Assembly: GCF_001659605.2 (NCBI RefSeq)
Contig: NC_035173.2
Coordinates: 10,063,065 to 10,127,064 of the forward strand
Reading direction: 5' to 3'
DNA length: 64,000 bases
Source of the DNA: Manihot esculenta
Lineage: Eukaryota > Streptophyta > Magnoliopsida > Malpighiales > Euphorbiaceae
Made by a program: the position numbers and the translations under genes. The notes under the pieces were generated by a model. That model searched no databases. It saw only the letters and a program-made list of their open reading frames with translations, and was not told the DNA's origin. Below are positions 35,369-47,081 of the stretch, in pieces; the first letter of the stretch is position 1, and the number at the start of each line of letters is the position of its first letter.

Positions 35369-37682
35369 TGTAACGACCCGAAAACCGGACCGCTACCGAC
35401 GCTAGGATCCAGATCGGCTTAAGGCCGCCGGGACCCGTAGCAAGCCTGACATATAACTTGAGAACCTGTCAAATCCCATACATGATCATACATACTCAAA
35501 AACCTGTAAACTTTTTCTTTCCATAAACCAAGCTCAACCTGTATATACTCATAACATAACATAACCCACACACTGGAGCTCTCATCAAATGCTCCAATGG
35601 GGTAACCCAACATGCATACATTAAGCTTGGTTGAACATAAACATCATAAAAAACATTCTATAAATCATGTATCAAAAGGGATAACCATATACATAGGGTC
35701 AAGCACAAACTCTAATCCTCAATATCATTATTACATATCATGACTATGTAAGACATTACATTACAATTTCATCATGTCCACAACTTCTAACTATTACATT
35801 AAATCAGACTTTACTCCTGCCGACTTCCTGGTCTACCCTGTACCTGCAAACCTGGGGGATAAGGGGAAAGGGGTGAGCTACAAGAGCCCAGTGAGCAGAA
35901 TAATATAACATTCAATTTATTTTTCATGCTTTCATGAAATACAACATATCACAAACAATTCACATCAAGGATGAACTTGTCACCAATAGCCCACTACTGA
36001 ATCCAATAGTGCCAGGGGCGTAGTGCAGGCCACATCTGGTCTTTCTCTTATACATAATACATCATAACATATCCAATCATGCCGGGGGCGTAGTGCAGGC
36101 CACTTCCGGTCTTTCTCTTACATAGTGCCAGGGGCGTAGTGCAGGCCACATCTGGTCTTTCCACATCATATCATAACGTAGTGCGGCTAAAGGATCATTC
36201 AACATTCATCCACATCAACAACATATTATGCAATGCAACACATTCGTGAATTCTAATGCAAGCAACCTAGGATATAACATGGCATTTGTGGTGCATGATT
36301 CATGTTAAAACTTTCATTTATTTAAACATAAGAGTTTATTCTACTCACCTCAGCTAGCTCTGACACAGACTGAAGCAGCTGACTCATTGCTGGGGTCCTC
36401 GGTTCCTCGGGTCCGAACCTACACAGGTGGACTCAAATGAGGGACCAAACATACTAGAACATGACTCTAAAAATACTCCCCAAAAACCCCCCTTAAAACA
36501 CCTCAAAACATCCATGGAAAGCATGCAAAGGAAGGCTGAACAGGGCACTTTCGGCGACAGGTTCGGCGGCCGAAAGTCCCTCCAGAGCCGAAAGTCAGGC
36601 AGGTTCGGCGGCACCTTCGGCGGCCGAAACTCCCAGACAGAGACGAAACTCATGCATGTTCGGCGGCACTTTCGGCGGCCGAAACTGCCCTCCAGAGACG
36701 AAAGTCCTCTTTTGGGGGCAGGCTTCGGCAGCCGAAGGCTACCTCCACAAGCGGGTTCGGCGGCCGAAAGTCCATTCGACGGCCAAACCTGAGTTTCTCC
36801 AAAGTGGCAGAAACTCAACTCCAACATGCACAAACGCCTCCCAAACCTTTCAAACATGCATAAACCTGACCTACAACATGCATACTCAAGCATACAAGCT
36901 CTTAGGGGCTTCAAACTATCCTAAACCCCAACTACAACACATCACAAGCATCACAACAACTTACATTGTCCATAAAACACATAAAACCTAACAAAATGCT
37001 CATCTAACTTACACATACATTTCTACTCCCATGAATCAACTTAAAACTTGTTTAAAACATATAGTGAGCTCAAGATCGGCCCTTACCTCTTGAAGATCGA
37101 GAGGAAAACGACCCTAGCTCGGAGATGGGAGGGATTGAGTTTCTTGAACCTCAAAGCTCCACAACTTGCTTTATACTCGAAAATCTTCAAAACAAAGTGA
37201 AAACTTGTGAAAATCGTGAAAGATCTGAAGGAAGAAACTCAAAATCGGTGAGGGATGGCGGAGAGCTCACCTTGGCCGACAATGGGGAGAAAAGCTCATC
37301 CATTTCGGCTAAGGGACCCCTTTATAGGTGGCTGGCCAGGCCACATTCGGGAGCCGAAAGTGCCTCCGCATGCATGCCATGTTCGGCGGCCGAACATAAG
37401 GTTCGGCGGCCGAACCTGGTTTTCCTCACTCATGCCTTCGGGGGCCTAAGACACACCCGAAACACATGCATATTCGGCGGCCGAACTTGAGGTTCAGCAG
37501 CCGAACCTGCATCTTCCTCCAAGGCTATTTTCATTAAAAACTCAATTTCCTTTTTACTTAAAATCATGAAACACATTAAAACATTTTATAAAAACATGGT
37601 TTTACCCTTCTAGAGGTCTCCGACACCCGAGATTCCACCAGACGGTAGGAATTCCGATACCGGAGTCTAGCCGGGTATTACA
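35369..37682 (-). mobile_element. Solo LTR G, Tekay-like chromovirus, minus strand (2314 bp)
   Basis: One full LTR in reverse orientation with target duplication ATGAG (35364-35368 and 37683-37687) in the LINE endonuclease. It keeps the family landmarks on the minus strand: TATAAAG (complement of 37320-37326), donor GAG|GTAAGG (complement of 37085-37088), acceptor TGTGTAG (exon starting at 36418, going left), donor GTGAGTAG near 36348, three units of the hairpin cassette at about 36010-36160, and palindrome arrays at about 36550-36785 and 37345-37505. Confidence 0.95.
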
Positions 37683-38713
37683 ATGAGGGTCCTTTCTTCA
37701 CTTGGAAAAATAGAAGAGGTGATGGTGAGCTTATAAGGGAATGACTGGATAGAGTTGTGGTTACAGGTTTATGGTCTGCGAAACTCAGGATAGCTAAGTT
37801 ACAGATTTTGGCTACTGATTCTTCTGATCATCTACCAATATTCTTATCTTTGGGAGTCCAGCTTTATCATTTTGTTCGGAAACGATTCAGGTTTGAAAAT
37901 TCATGGGTATTCGAAATTGATTGTAAGGAGATGGTGCGGAAGGGTTGGAAGGAAGACTTCAGTTTTGCTTCATGATCGAATCATTTCTTGTTTCCAATTG
38001 TTACAGAGATGGGCGAAGGATCATCATAAACATTTTATTGAGGCTTTGAGGGAGGTTCAACAGCAGCTAGCATTCTTATGAAAATAAACTTTTCTAGATA
38101 TGGATTTGTTGAAATTGAAAGAAGTTTGATATAGTGAGCTATTGTTACAAAATGAAAAGTATTGGAAATAGAGATCAAAGCAACATTGGCTAGCTGTTGG
38201 TGACTCAAACTCGAAAATTTTTCCATGCCATGGCATCAAACAGAAACCAGAAAAATTTCATATGAAAGTTGAAGAATGATGAGGGAGTTTGGGTTAATGG
38301 GGATTCGGGGCTTCCAGAGATAATTATAAACTTTTATTCAACTCCCTTTACATCTTGTATGGGTGAAACTGATCCAATTTTGCAACATGTTTTGAGTAAA
38401 GTATCACAGCATCATAATCAATTTCTCTTGCCTCCTTATATGTCTAATGAAGTTTGGACAACCTTGTTCTCTATGCATCTGGATAAGTCTCCTGGATCGG
38501 ATGGATTTAATCTAGGTTTTTTTTTAAACATATTGAGATATAGTGGGGCCTGATGTCATTACTGCATGTTTGAACTGCCTTAATGATGATGCTTGTTTAC
38601 CTGGACAAAATAGGACAAATATAATCCTTATTCCAAAGAAGTCGACTCCTACGTGTGTGGTAGACTTACGTCCTATTTCTTTAAGCAATGTGGTTGATCG
38701 TGTTGTTTGTAAG
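37683..38713 (+). pseudogene. LINE ORF2, endonuclease C-terminus and RT N-terminus
   Basis: Continues from 35368 with GPFFTWKNRRGDGELI and the catalytic SSDHLPI of the APE endonuclease, then a linker (WAKDHHKHFIEALREVQQQL), then RT motifs LDKSPGSDGFN and IILIPKKS...LRPISLSNV. There are several stops and frameshifts. It is cut at 38713 by element E. Confidence 0.85.
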
Positions 38714-40317
38714 TGATAGAGCATAATTTAGTCCATTTTATATTGATATTGTTAATGATTATTTACATGATTTCTGCTTAATTTATTGCTTTTAATATTA
38801 TTTTGCAGAAAATTGTATAAAAGGACAATTTGGAGAAAATCCCCCAAAAACTGTCTTATTTGGAGCAAAAGAGTGCAAAGCCGTCAAGTTGAATTCAAGA
38901 CGGGCTAAATGAGGAAAATATTTTGAGGATTAAGTAACTTAGCACTTTGGCCCGCAATTGGACAGCCCATGCCCGCGCTTCAAAACCAGCCTGCTCGTGC
39001 ACATGACTAGCACGCCAAGCCCAGCGCATCCTCACGCAGCCCGCGCTTCACCAAAGGCCCATTCACGCAAAAACACATGGCCCCATGGACCCGCCTCAGC
39101 ATCACGCACACCTGCAATTCACAATTCCACCAATTCCCATGGAACAAACACATGCACGTGGACCGTCTCACCAGCCCGCACAACTCCACTCTCACGCACC
39201 CTCAGCACCAGCTTCACGTGGACCGCGCTTCACCAAATCATGCGCATGTGGACAGCACCTAGGGCGCACATCTCCAGCTCTATTTAAAGAGCTTTTCACA
39301 GACAGAAATTGGAGACAATTAAATTCAATCCCATCTCTCGGCAATTTCCGCCGCTCCAAGCGCAAGGCAGAATTTCTCTTCGGTTTCGTTTTCTTTTCCT
39401 TTATTTTTCTATTTTTAATCAGCCAATGAGTGGCTGATTTCTTTTATTCTAGTTGAGGATTGGTTGAAACTAAGGTTGTTTAATGGGTTGTGAGATCTGA
39501 ACATAAATTATTGTCTTTGGTTTTGCTCAATATTTATGCAATTGATGCTTTGATTCCATGATTACTTTGTTGTTTTGATCAAATTGGCCACTTGATTTTA
39601 ATTGCAAGGTTAATTGATTGCTAGTTGGGATTATTTTTAGTCCGTAATTGCTAGAAATATTCTGACCTTAGAACACTTGGTGTAAAAACCAAGCAATTGC
39701 ATGATCTAGCGTTATCTCCATACGTTTGGGTAGCTAGGATTGGGTCTCTCTATTTCTTTATGCAATTGACAATTGTTTGATGCCTAGGGCCCAAGGACGT
39801 TCCTTGGCAATTTGTTAATTAGTAATTAATTAGAGGACGTTCCCTAATTAATTTAATCATAAGGAGAGACATGGTGGTGAGAAGCGTCTTCCACCCCCAT
39901 AACTAATCTATTGAACCAATCAAGATAATCTAAGTTTCAATGATCAATCCAAACAACCAAAGTGGATCCATATCTTCAACTAGGCTTTTCTCATATTGAT
40001 TTACTCTTTTATTTTAATTATTTGCTTTCTATTATTACTCTCATTATTAGTTATTACAATCAATCTCAAACCCCCCATTTTACTTTTATTGCAATTTATT
40101 TTTATTATGTTCCCAGTTTATCTCATTTGATCCCACTTTCAGTCTTTTATCTCATCTTTAATTTATTATTGTTTCAGTTCATTTTATTGGTCTTGTTGAG
40201 AAAAATAAATAAGTAATCAATTCTCTGTGGATTCGATCCTTTCACCACTATCTGCAGTTGTAAAATTGTTGATAACCAGGAAGGTTATTTTTGACCGGCT
40301 TCGACAACCGCGAGTCA
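38714..40317 (+). repeat. Element E 5' LTR (1604 bp)
   Basis: Starts TGATAGAGCATAATTTAG and ends CGCGAGTCA. TATA-like TATTTAAA at 39281-39288 (copy at 46044-46051). ORFs of 109-114 aa in this LTR occur identically in the other LTR and match no protein I recognise; they are probably chance frames. Confidence 0.95.
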
Positions 40318-40322
40318 AAAAT

Positions 40323-40340
40323 TGGCGCCGTTGCCGGGGA
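40323..40340 (+). promoter_or_regulatory. Primer-binding site, tRNA-Asp type (element E)
   Basis: TGGCGCCGTTGCCGGGGA starts five bases after the LTR end and is complementary to the 3' end of plant tRNA-Asp, the usual Athila/Tat primer. Confidence 0.92.
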
Positions 40341-40368
40341 ATTGATTTAACTTGTTTATTTTTCTTTC

Positions 40369-43300
40369 ATGACCAGATCTGAACACAGGGACACACTGCC
40401 CTTTGATCCAGAAATTGAACGCACTCTCAGAAGACTTAGAAAGCAAGCCGCAGAAGCTTCATCTGAAGCAACCGAATTTTGCCAACAAGCCGCACCAATG
40501 GCAGAACCTCAAGCACCAGCTGCTGCCCATGATGGACATGCTGTCCAAGGCCAATTAATTCAAGAAAATCCAGCAAATAGGCCTCAAGAACAGAGAGAAA
40601 GAACCATGAGAGAATTAGCAACTCCCATAGGTGATTATGCTCCACTTTGCATCACCTATCCACCTCTTACAGTTCCCTTTGAACTGAAATCAGGTTTGAT
40701 TCATCATCTCCCTAAATTTAGAGGTTTGCAAAATGAAAATCCACATAAGCACTTAAAAGAATTTAAAATTATTTGCTCATCCATGAGACCTCAAGGGATC
40801 TCTGAAGATCATGTTAAACTAAGAGCCTTCCCTTTTTCATTAGATGACCATGCTAAGGATTGGTTATTTTATTTGCCACCTGGATCTATAACTTCTTGGG
40901 ATGATATGGTCCAAGCCTTTTTGGACAAATACTTCCCACCATCTAAATCAATTGGCATAATAAGAGAAATCACAAGCATAAGACAAAAACCATCTGAAGA
41001 TCTATATGATTATTGGGAAAGGTTTGAGAGACTTTGTACAGGATGCCCCCAACATGACATGACAGATAGGGCCCTCATTGAGTTCTTCTATGGTGGATTA
41101 TCTCCTTCGGAAAGAAAATTTATCGATGTAGCTTGTGGAGGATCCATTAAAGACAAGACACCCAGACAGCTAAGAGAATTGATCTCCACTCTTGCAGCCT
41201 CATCCAGACAATATGGAGAGGAGAAACAACTACAAAGAGCCAATGAGGTAAATTCTACTATTGTCTCTGATCTAACATCTGTTATGAAAAGTTTTGCCAT
41301 AGAATTAGCTCAACAGATGCAAGCACCCCAGCCATCAAGGCCCTGTGGAATTTGTTCATATGTGGGACACCCAACTGATCAATGCCCCACACTCCAAGAA
41401 GACCATCACCAAGCCAATGCAATTGGGAGGTACAACAACCAACCTAGATATGATCCATACTCCAATACATACAATCCAGGTTGGAGAGACCATCCCAACT
41501 TCAGCTATGGGAAGGGCAACAGTGATCAGAATCACCAAAGTTACCAAAGAAGCCAAGTCCAACCAGCACCACCAATAGACACTAATAATGAGGTAATGAA
41601 GACCTTGCAAATGATGCAACAACAGATGGGACAAATGGCCATCGCCATAAATAGGCTTGAAGCTCAAGGAAAGTTGCCATCCCAAACTGAGGAAAATCCC
41701 AAACTTAATGTAAGTGCCATTACCTTGAGAAGTGGGAAAGAACTTCAAGATACTAGATGTGAGGAAGAAAGACAAGTTGCACCAAAGCTTGCACCATCTG
41801 AAACACTTGCAGGGCAACCTGAAGCCTCTCCAACGCCATCTGCAGCTCCCCCTGCGCAAAAGGCTGAACAAAAGGTACGCTTTCAGATTCCACCTCCTTT
41901 TCCAAAAAGATTTGAAAGAACACAAAAAGAAAAGGAAGAAAAGGAGATCCTTGACACTTTCAGAAAAGTACAAATCAATATACCTTTGCTAGACGCTGTC
42001 AAGCAGATTCCCAGGTACGCAAAATTTCTGAAAGAGTTGTGTACCAATAGAAGAAAGCTAGCTGAAAGAGAGAAAGTAAGTGTAGGTGAGGTTGTGACTG
42101 CTGTTATTAAAAGAGAACTCCCTACCAAATGCAAGGACAAAGGTATGTTTGCTATCTCTTGCAAAATTGGGAATGTTGGAATTAAGAAAGCCATGTGTGA
42201 TCTTGGTGCATCCATCAATGTTATGCCTCTCTCCATCTATAAATCTCTAAATGCATGTGCTTTGAAAGAAACAAAAGTTGTGATTCAACTAGCTGACAGA
42301 TCTGTGGTATATCCCATAGGTGTTCTGGAAGATGTGTTAGTCCAAGTAAATGAACTAGTCTTTCCTGCTGATTTTTATGTGATTGATACTAAGGAAGATA
42401 GTTGTAATACTAGTTCTGATATCCTTCTTGGACGTCCTTTCTTGAGTACTGCTAGGACTAAAATTGATGTGCATGATGGTACTCTTACCATGGAATTTGA
42501 AGGGGAAGTCATTAAATATAATGTCTATGATGCTATGAAATATCCACATGATATGTCCCCTGTTTATGGTCTTGATATTGTTGACTGCTTGAGCCAGGAA
42601 ATTTTTGATGAAAATCAAGATGATATTCTTAATAGTGATTTCTGCAGAGATACTAATCAGGTACAGAAGGAGAGCCAGAAGGAACCAAAACTGAAAGAAA
42701 CTGTTTGCAGTATCCAACAAATTGATGTTGTGCAGACTGAAAGTTTTCGGCCACCAAAACCCTCACTTCAGTCTTCGACGCAAGCCAGCTCTTCCAGTTC
42801 GGCACCATCTCCTTCGCATTCTAGTCAGAAAGCACCAGATTCAGATCTGAAGCCTCTTCCAGGCCATCTGAAATACATGTACTTGGGGACTAACAAGACA
42901 CTACCAGTAATAGTGTCCAATGAATTGAACCAACATGAAGAAGCAAGCCTCCTGAAAGTACTGCAGAAACACAAAGGAGCCATAGGGTGGACCATAGATG
43001 ACATAAAAGGTATTTCACCTTCCACATGCATGCATAGAATTCACATGGAGGATGAATGCAAGCCAGTCAGAGATGCTCAAAGAAGACTGAATCCACCTAT
43101 GATGGAAGTAGTAAAGAAAGAAATAGTCAAGCTCCTTGATGCAGGTATTATCTACCCTATCTCTGATAGCAAATGGGTGAGTCCTGTGCATGTAGTTCCA
43201 AAGAAAACTGGAATTACCATTGTTCCAAATGCTGAAGGGGAACTTGTCCCCACTAGAGTTCAAAATGGATGGAGAGTATGCATGGACTATAGGAAGCTCA

Positions 43301-44442
43301 ATGCTGCAACAAGGAAGGACCACTTCCCACTGCCTTTCATTGATCAGATGCTAGAAAGGCTTGCAGGTAAATCTCACTATTGTTGTCTTGATGGTTATTC
43401 AGGTTTCTATCAAATTCCAGTTGCCCCAGAGGACCAAGAGAAAACCACCTTCACTTGTCCCTTTGGCACTTTTGCCTTTAGAAGAATGCCATTTGGACTA
43501 TGCAATGCACCTGCCACTTTTCAACGGTGTATGATGAGCATATTTTCTGACTATGTGGGTAAGACAATTGAGGTATTTATGGATGACTTCACAGTTCATG
43601 GAAATTCTTTTGATGAATGCCTTACCAATTTAGAAAAGATCTTGCAAAGATGCATTGAGACTAACCTTGTACTTAATTATGAAAAATGTCATTTTATGGT
43701 TAATCAAGGTATGGTCTTAGGTCATGTTGTTTCAGCTAAGGGTATTGAAGTGGACAAAGCAAAGGTGGATACCATCAAAAATCTGCCTTATCCCACAACT
43801 GTTAAAGACATCCGATCATTCCTTGGCCATGCAGGATTCTATAGAAGATTCATCAAAGATTTCTCAAAAATTACTTTGCCATTATGCAGATTGCTCCAAC
43901 AGGATGTAACGTTTGATTTTGATGCAGATTGCAAAAAGGCATTTGATTTAATTAAAGAATTGCTTGTGACTGCCCCAATTATTCAAGGGCCTGACTGGAA
44001 CTTACCATTTGAAATCATGTGTGATGCAAGCAATTATGCAGTGGGAGCAGTCTTGGGGCAACGTGTGGGAAACTCACCCCACGTCATTCACTATGCCTCT
44101 CGCACATTGGATGCTGCACAAAGCAACTACACAACAACTGAAAAAGAGCTCTTGGCAGTTGTATTTGCTTTGGAAAAATTCAGACCCTACCTCTTGGGTA
44201 CCAAAGTCATTGTCTATTCTGACCATGCAGCTTTGCGATACTTGATAAAGAAAAAAGAAGCAAAGCCAAGACTAATTAGGTGGATTCTCCTCCTACAAGA
44301 ATTTGATCTGGAGATAAGAGATAAGAAAGGCAAAGAAAACCTTGTGGCTGATCACCTCAGTCGGCTTCCATCCAGTTCTGCGCCTTGTCCAGTTGAGGAA
44401 GCCTTTCCAGACGAACATCTGTTCGTCACTCATTCTGCCTAA
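40369..44442 (+). CDS. Athila-type Gag-protease-RT-RNase H polyprotein (1357 aa, no integrase)
   Basis: One uninterrupted frame from the first ATG after the primer site. Athila-like Gag core at roughly residues 85-300 (IGDYAPLCITYPPL, KDWLFYLPPGSI, YFPPSKSIGIIREI); CCHC knuckle C326-C329-H334-C339; aspartic protease with DLGAS at D611; RT with D1008 (CLDGYSGFYQIPV) and the FMDD pair D1072/D1073; RNase H with D1219, E1260 and D1285, ending VADHLSRLP. The frame stops about 20 residues later. A full Athila Pol would continue into integrase; none is found in any frame before the 3' LTR. The intact frame with near-identical LTRs suggests a young copy. Confidence 0.94.
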   Translation: MTRSEHRDTLPFDPEIERTLRRLRKQAAEASSEATEFCQQAAPMAEPQAPAAAHDGHAVQGQLIQENPANRPQEQRERTMRELATPIGDYAPLCITYPPLTVPFELKSGLIHHLPKFRGLQNENPHKHLKEFKIICSSMRPQGISEDHVKLRAFPFSLDDHAKDWLFYLPPGSITSWDDMVQAFLDKYFPPSKSIGIIREITSIRQKPSEDLYDYWERFERLCTGCPQHDMTDRALIEFFYGGLSPSERKFIDVACGGSIKDKTPRQLRELISTLAASSRQYGEEKQLQRANEVNSTIVSDLTSVMKSFAIELAQQMQAPQPSRPCGICSYVGHPTDQCPTLQEDHHQANAIGRYNNQPRYDPYSNTYNPGWRDHPNFSYGKGNSDQNHQSYQRSQVQPAPPIDTNNEVMKTLQMMQQQMGQMAIAINRLEAQGKLPSQTEENPKLNVSAITLRSGKELQDTRCEEERQVAPKLAPSETLAGQPEASPTPSAAPPAQKAEQKVRFQIPPPFPKRFERTQKEKEEKEILDTFRKVQINIPLLDAVKQIPRYAKFLKELCTNRRKLAEREKVSVGEVVTAVIKRELPTKCKDKGMFAISCKIGNVGIKKAMCDLGASINVMPLSIYKSLNACALKETKVVIQLADRSVVYPIGVLEDVLVQVNELVFPADFYVIDTKEDSCNTSSDILLGRPFLSTARTKIDVHDGTLTMEFEGEVIKYNVYDAMKYPHDMSPVYGLDIVDCLSQEIFDENQDDILNSDFCRDTNQVQKESQKEPKLKETVCSIQQIDVVQTESFRPPKPSLQSSTQASSSSSAPSPSHSSQKAPDSDLKPLPGHLKYMYLGTNKTLPVIVSNELNQHEEASLLKVLQKHKGAIGWTIDDIKGISPSTCMHRIHMEDECKPVRDAQRRLNPPMMEVVKKEIVKLLDAGIIYPISDSKWVSPVHVVPKKTGITIVPNAEGELVPTRVQNGWRVCMDYRKLNAATRKDHFPLPFIDQMLERLAGKSHYCCLDGYSGFYQIPVAPEDQEKTTFTCPFGTFAFRRMPFGLCNAPATFQRCMMSIFSDYVGKTIEVFMDDFTVHGNSFDECLTNLEKILQRCIETNLVLNYEKCHFMVNQGMVLGHVVSAKGIEVDKAKVDTIKNLPYPTTVKDIRSFLGHAGFYRRFIKDFSKITLPLCRLLQQDVTFDFDADCKKAFDLIKELLVTAPIIQGPDWNLPFEIMCDASNYAVGAVLGQRVGNSPHVIHYASRTLDAAQSNYTTTEKELLAVVFALEKFRPYLLGTKVIVYSDHAALRYLIKKKEAKPRLIRWILLLQEFDLEIRDKKGKENLVADHLSRLPSSSAPCPVEEAFPDEHLFVTHSA

Positions 44443-45476
44443 GAGGATCACGCCATGCACACCACACCCCAGGGGAGTATTCTGATTCCTTTGTTCTCTT
44501 TTTCTCTCTTCTTTTACATTGAGGACAATGCATGATTTAAGTGTGGGGGTGCATATCTCTTCTTCCTCCTCTCTTTCTTTCTATCTTCTTCTTCTCTCTT
44601 TCTTTCAGATTTTTTTTTTTTTTTTTCAAAAAAAAAAAAAAAAAAAAAAAAAATTCAGTTATGCGATTTATGCTTTCAGTTCTCTTTTAGTTTATTTTTA
44701 CTTTCAATAATACACACACAACCACAACCTTCTTCCTCTTTTTGTTTTGCTCTACTCAAACTTATGAACTATGTTGGATGAGTTTTTCTTGCCATGACCC
44801 CATTGATGTGATAACTCTTTAAACTTATGTTGAATCAATTGCAGTGAGTTATATTCATGTTTGAGAATTGCCTTTTGAATTGAATCTTTGAGTTTGCCAT
44901 GGTGAAAAATATATTGATGACCCTCAATTGATGAGAAAAATCTGAAATTTGTGTGAATGAACTTAATGTGACTTGATTTAGCAATTGGTGTTGATTTGCC
45001 CAAATCATTGAGAGAAAGAAAATTCAGCAAAGGCAAAGACCTCAAAAGCACAAATCTAAGATTGTTCCAATGGTCGAAAGACTATGAACAGAGCTAGTGG
45101 CCACTTGGATAGGTGACCAACTGAAATATCAAAAAATATATCAAAAATAGGTTGGTGACCTTTCCAAGCAAGATCTAAAGTGCAAAAAGCCTGAATAAAG
45201 TATTTCAAGGTAAGGGCAAGTCACACCAAAAGTTAGAAAAAGTCTTAACAAATAATGTGCATGGTTCCTCTTGAGGAAAACAAATCCTAGCCATGGTAAG
45301 CAAAGGGAAACAAGGAGAAAGGTGAGTAATCTTCATGCATATATTTCTCACTGCAATGATTCAAAATAGGGGTCTAGAGTAAGAGTTTAAGTGGAAATAA
45401 GGATCTAGAGTGAGAAGACTTATTTGACTATGTTTATTTGCTTGAGGACAAGCAAAAGGTTAAGTGTGGGGGTATT
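44443..45476 (+). other. Element E 3' noncoding region with poly-T/poly-A tract and polypurine tract
   Basis: About 1 kb between pol and the 3' LTR with no supported gene. It contains a T17-C-A26 tract at 44610-44653 able to fold back on itself. The phrase TTAAGTGTGGGGGT occurs at 44537-44550 and again at 45460-45473; the second copy adjoins the 3' LTR and is the likely plus-strand primer. This replaces the integrase and env-like part of a full Athila. Confidence 0.75.
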
Positions 45477-47081
45477 TGATAGAGCATAATTTAGTCCATT
45501 TTATATTGATATTGTTAATGATTATTTACATGATTTCTGCTTAATTTATTGCTTTTAATATTATTTTGCAGAAAATTGTATAAAAGGACAATTTGGAGAA
45601 AATCCCCCAAAAACTGTCTTATTTGGAGCAAAAGAGTGCAAAGCCGTCAAGTTGAATTCAAGACGGGCTAAATGAGGAAAATATTTTGAGGATTAAGTAA
45701 CTTAGCACTTTGGCCCGCAATTGGACAGCCCATGCCCGCGCTTCAAAACCAGCCTGCTCGTGCACATGACTAGCATGCCAAGCCCAGCGCATCCTCACGC
45801 AGCCCGCGCTTCACCAAAGGCCCATTCACGCAAAAACACATGGCCCCATGGACCCGCCTCAGCATCACGCACACCTGCAATTCACAATTCCACCAATTCC
45901 CATGGAACAAACACATGCACGTGGACCGTCTCACCAGCCCGCACAACTCCACTCTCACGCACCCTCAGCACCAGCTTCACGTGGACCGCGCTTCACCAAA
46001 TCATGCGCATGTGGACAGCACCTAGGGCGCACATCTCCAGCTCTATTTAAAGAGCTTTTCACAGACAGAAATTGGAGACAATTAAATTCAATCCCATCTC
46101 TCGGCAATTTCCGCCGCTCCAAGCGCAAGGCAGAATTTCTCTTCGGTTTCGTTTTCTTTTCCTTTATTTTTCTATTTTTAATCAGCCAATGAGTGGCTGA
46201 TTTCTTTTATTCTAGTTGAGGATTGGTTGAAACTAAGGTTGTTTAATGGGTTGTGAGATCTGAACATAAATTATTGTCTTTGGTTTTGCTCAATATTTAT
46301 GCAATTGATGCTTTGATTCCATGATTACTTTGTTGTTTTGATCAAATTGGCCACTTGATTTTAATTGCAAGGTTAATTGATTGCTAGTTGGGATTATTTT
46401 TAGTCCGTAATTGCTAGAAATATTCTGACCTTAGAACACTTGGTGTAAAAACCAAGCAATTGCATGATCTAGCGTTATCTCCATACGTTTGGGTAGCTAG
46501 GATTGGGTCTCTCTATTTCTTTATGCAATTGACAATTGTTTGATGCCTAGGGCCCAAGGACGTTCCTTGGCAATTTGTTAATTAGTAATTAATTAGAGGA
46601 CGTTCCCTAATTAATTTAATCATAAGGAGAGACATGGTGGTGAGAAGCGTCTTCCACCCCCATAACTAATCTATTGAACCAATCAAGATAATCTAAGTTT
46701 CAATGATCAATCCAAACAACCAAAGTGGATCCATATCTTCAACTAGGCTTTTCTCATATTGATTTACTCTTTTATTTTAATTATTTGCTTTCTATTATTA
46801 CTCTCATTATTAGTTATTACAATCAATCTCAAACCCCCCCATTTTACTTTTATTGCAATTTATTTTTATTATGTTCCCAGTTTATCTCATTTGATCCCAC
46901 TTTCAGTCTTTTATCTCATCTTTAATTTATTATTGTTTCAGTTCATTTTATTGGTCTTGTTGAGAAAAATAAATAAGTAATCAATTCTCTGTGGATTCGA
47001 TCCTTTCACCACTATCTGCAGTTGTAAAATTGTTGATAACCAGGAAGGTTATTTTTGACCGGCTTCGACAACCGCGAGTCA
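45477..47081 (+). repeat. Element E 3' LTR (1605 bp)
   Basis: Nearly identical to 38714-40317, including the TATA-like box at 46044-46051, with one extra C in a C run near 46840. Confidence 0.95.

Larger units (their letters stand above)
38714..47081 (+). mobile_element. Element E: Athila-lineage LTR retrotransposon without integrase
   Basis: LTRs 38714-40317 and 45477-47081, target duplication GTAAG (38709-38713 and 47082-47086), tRNA-Asp primer site, one long intact ORF and a polypurine tract. By hand I found two LTR differences: C/T near 39014, and one extra C in the run near 46840. The insertion is therefore very recent. The 5.16-kb interior has no integrase and no env-like ORF, so movement needed integrase in trans. 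It lies in the LINE RT domain. Confidence 0.95.

Noticed and set aside
38958..39429. 109-114 aa plus-strand ORFs, repeated at 45721-46192
   Set aside because: Identical because they lie in the two LTRs of element E; overlapping frames, no domain, and they span the TATA-like box and leader.
40323..40340. tRNA-Asp-like and tRNA-Met-like matches
   Set aside because: Only the 3' complement of each tRNA is present, at LTR junctions, so these are primer sites and not tRNA genes.
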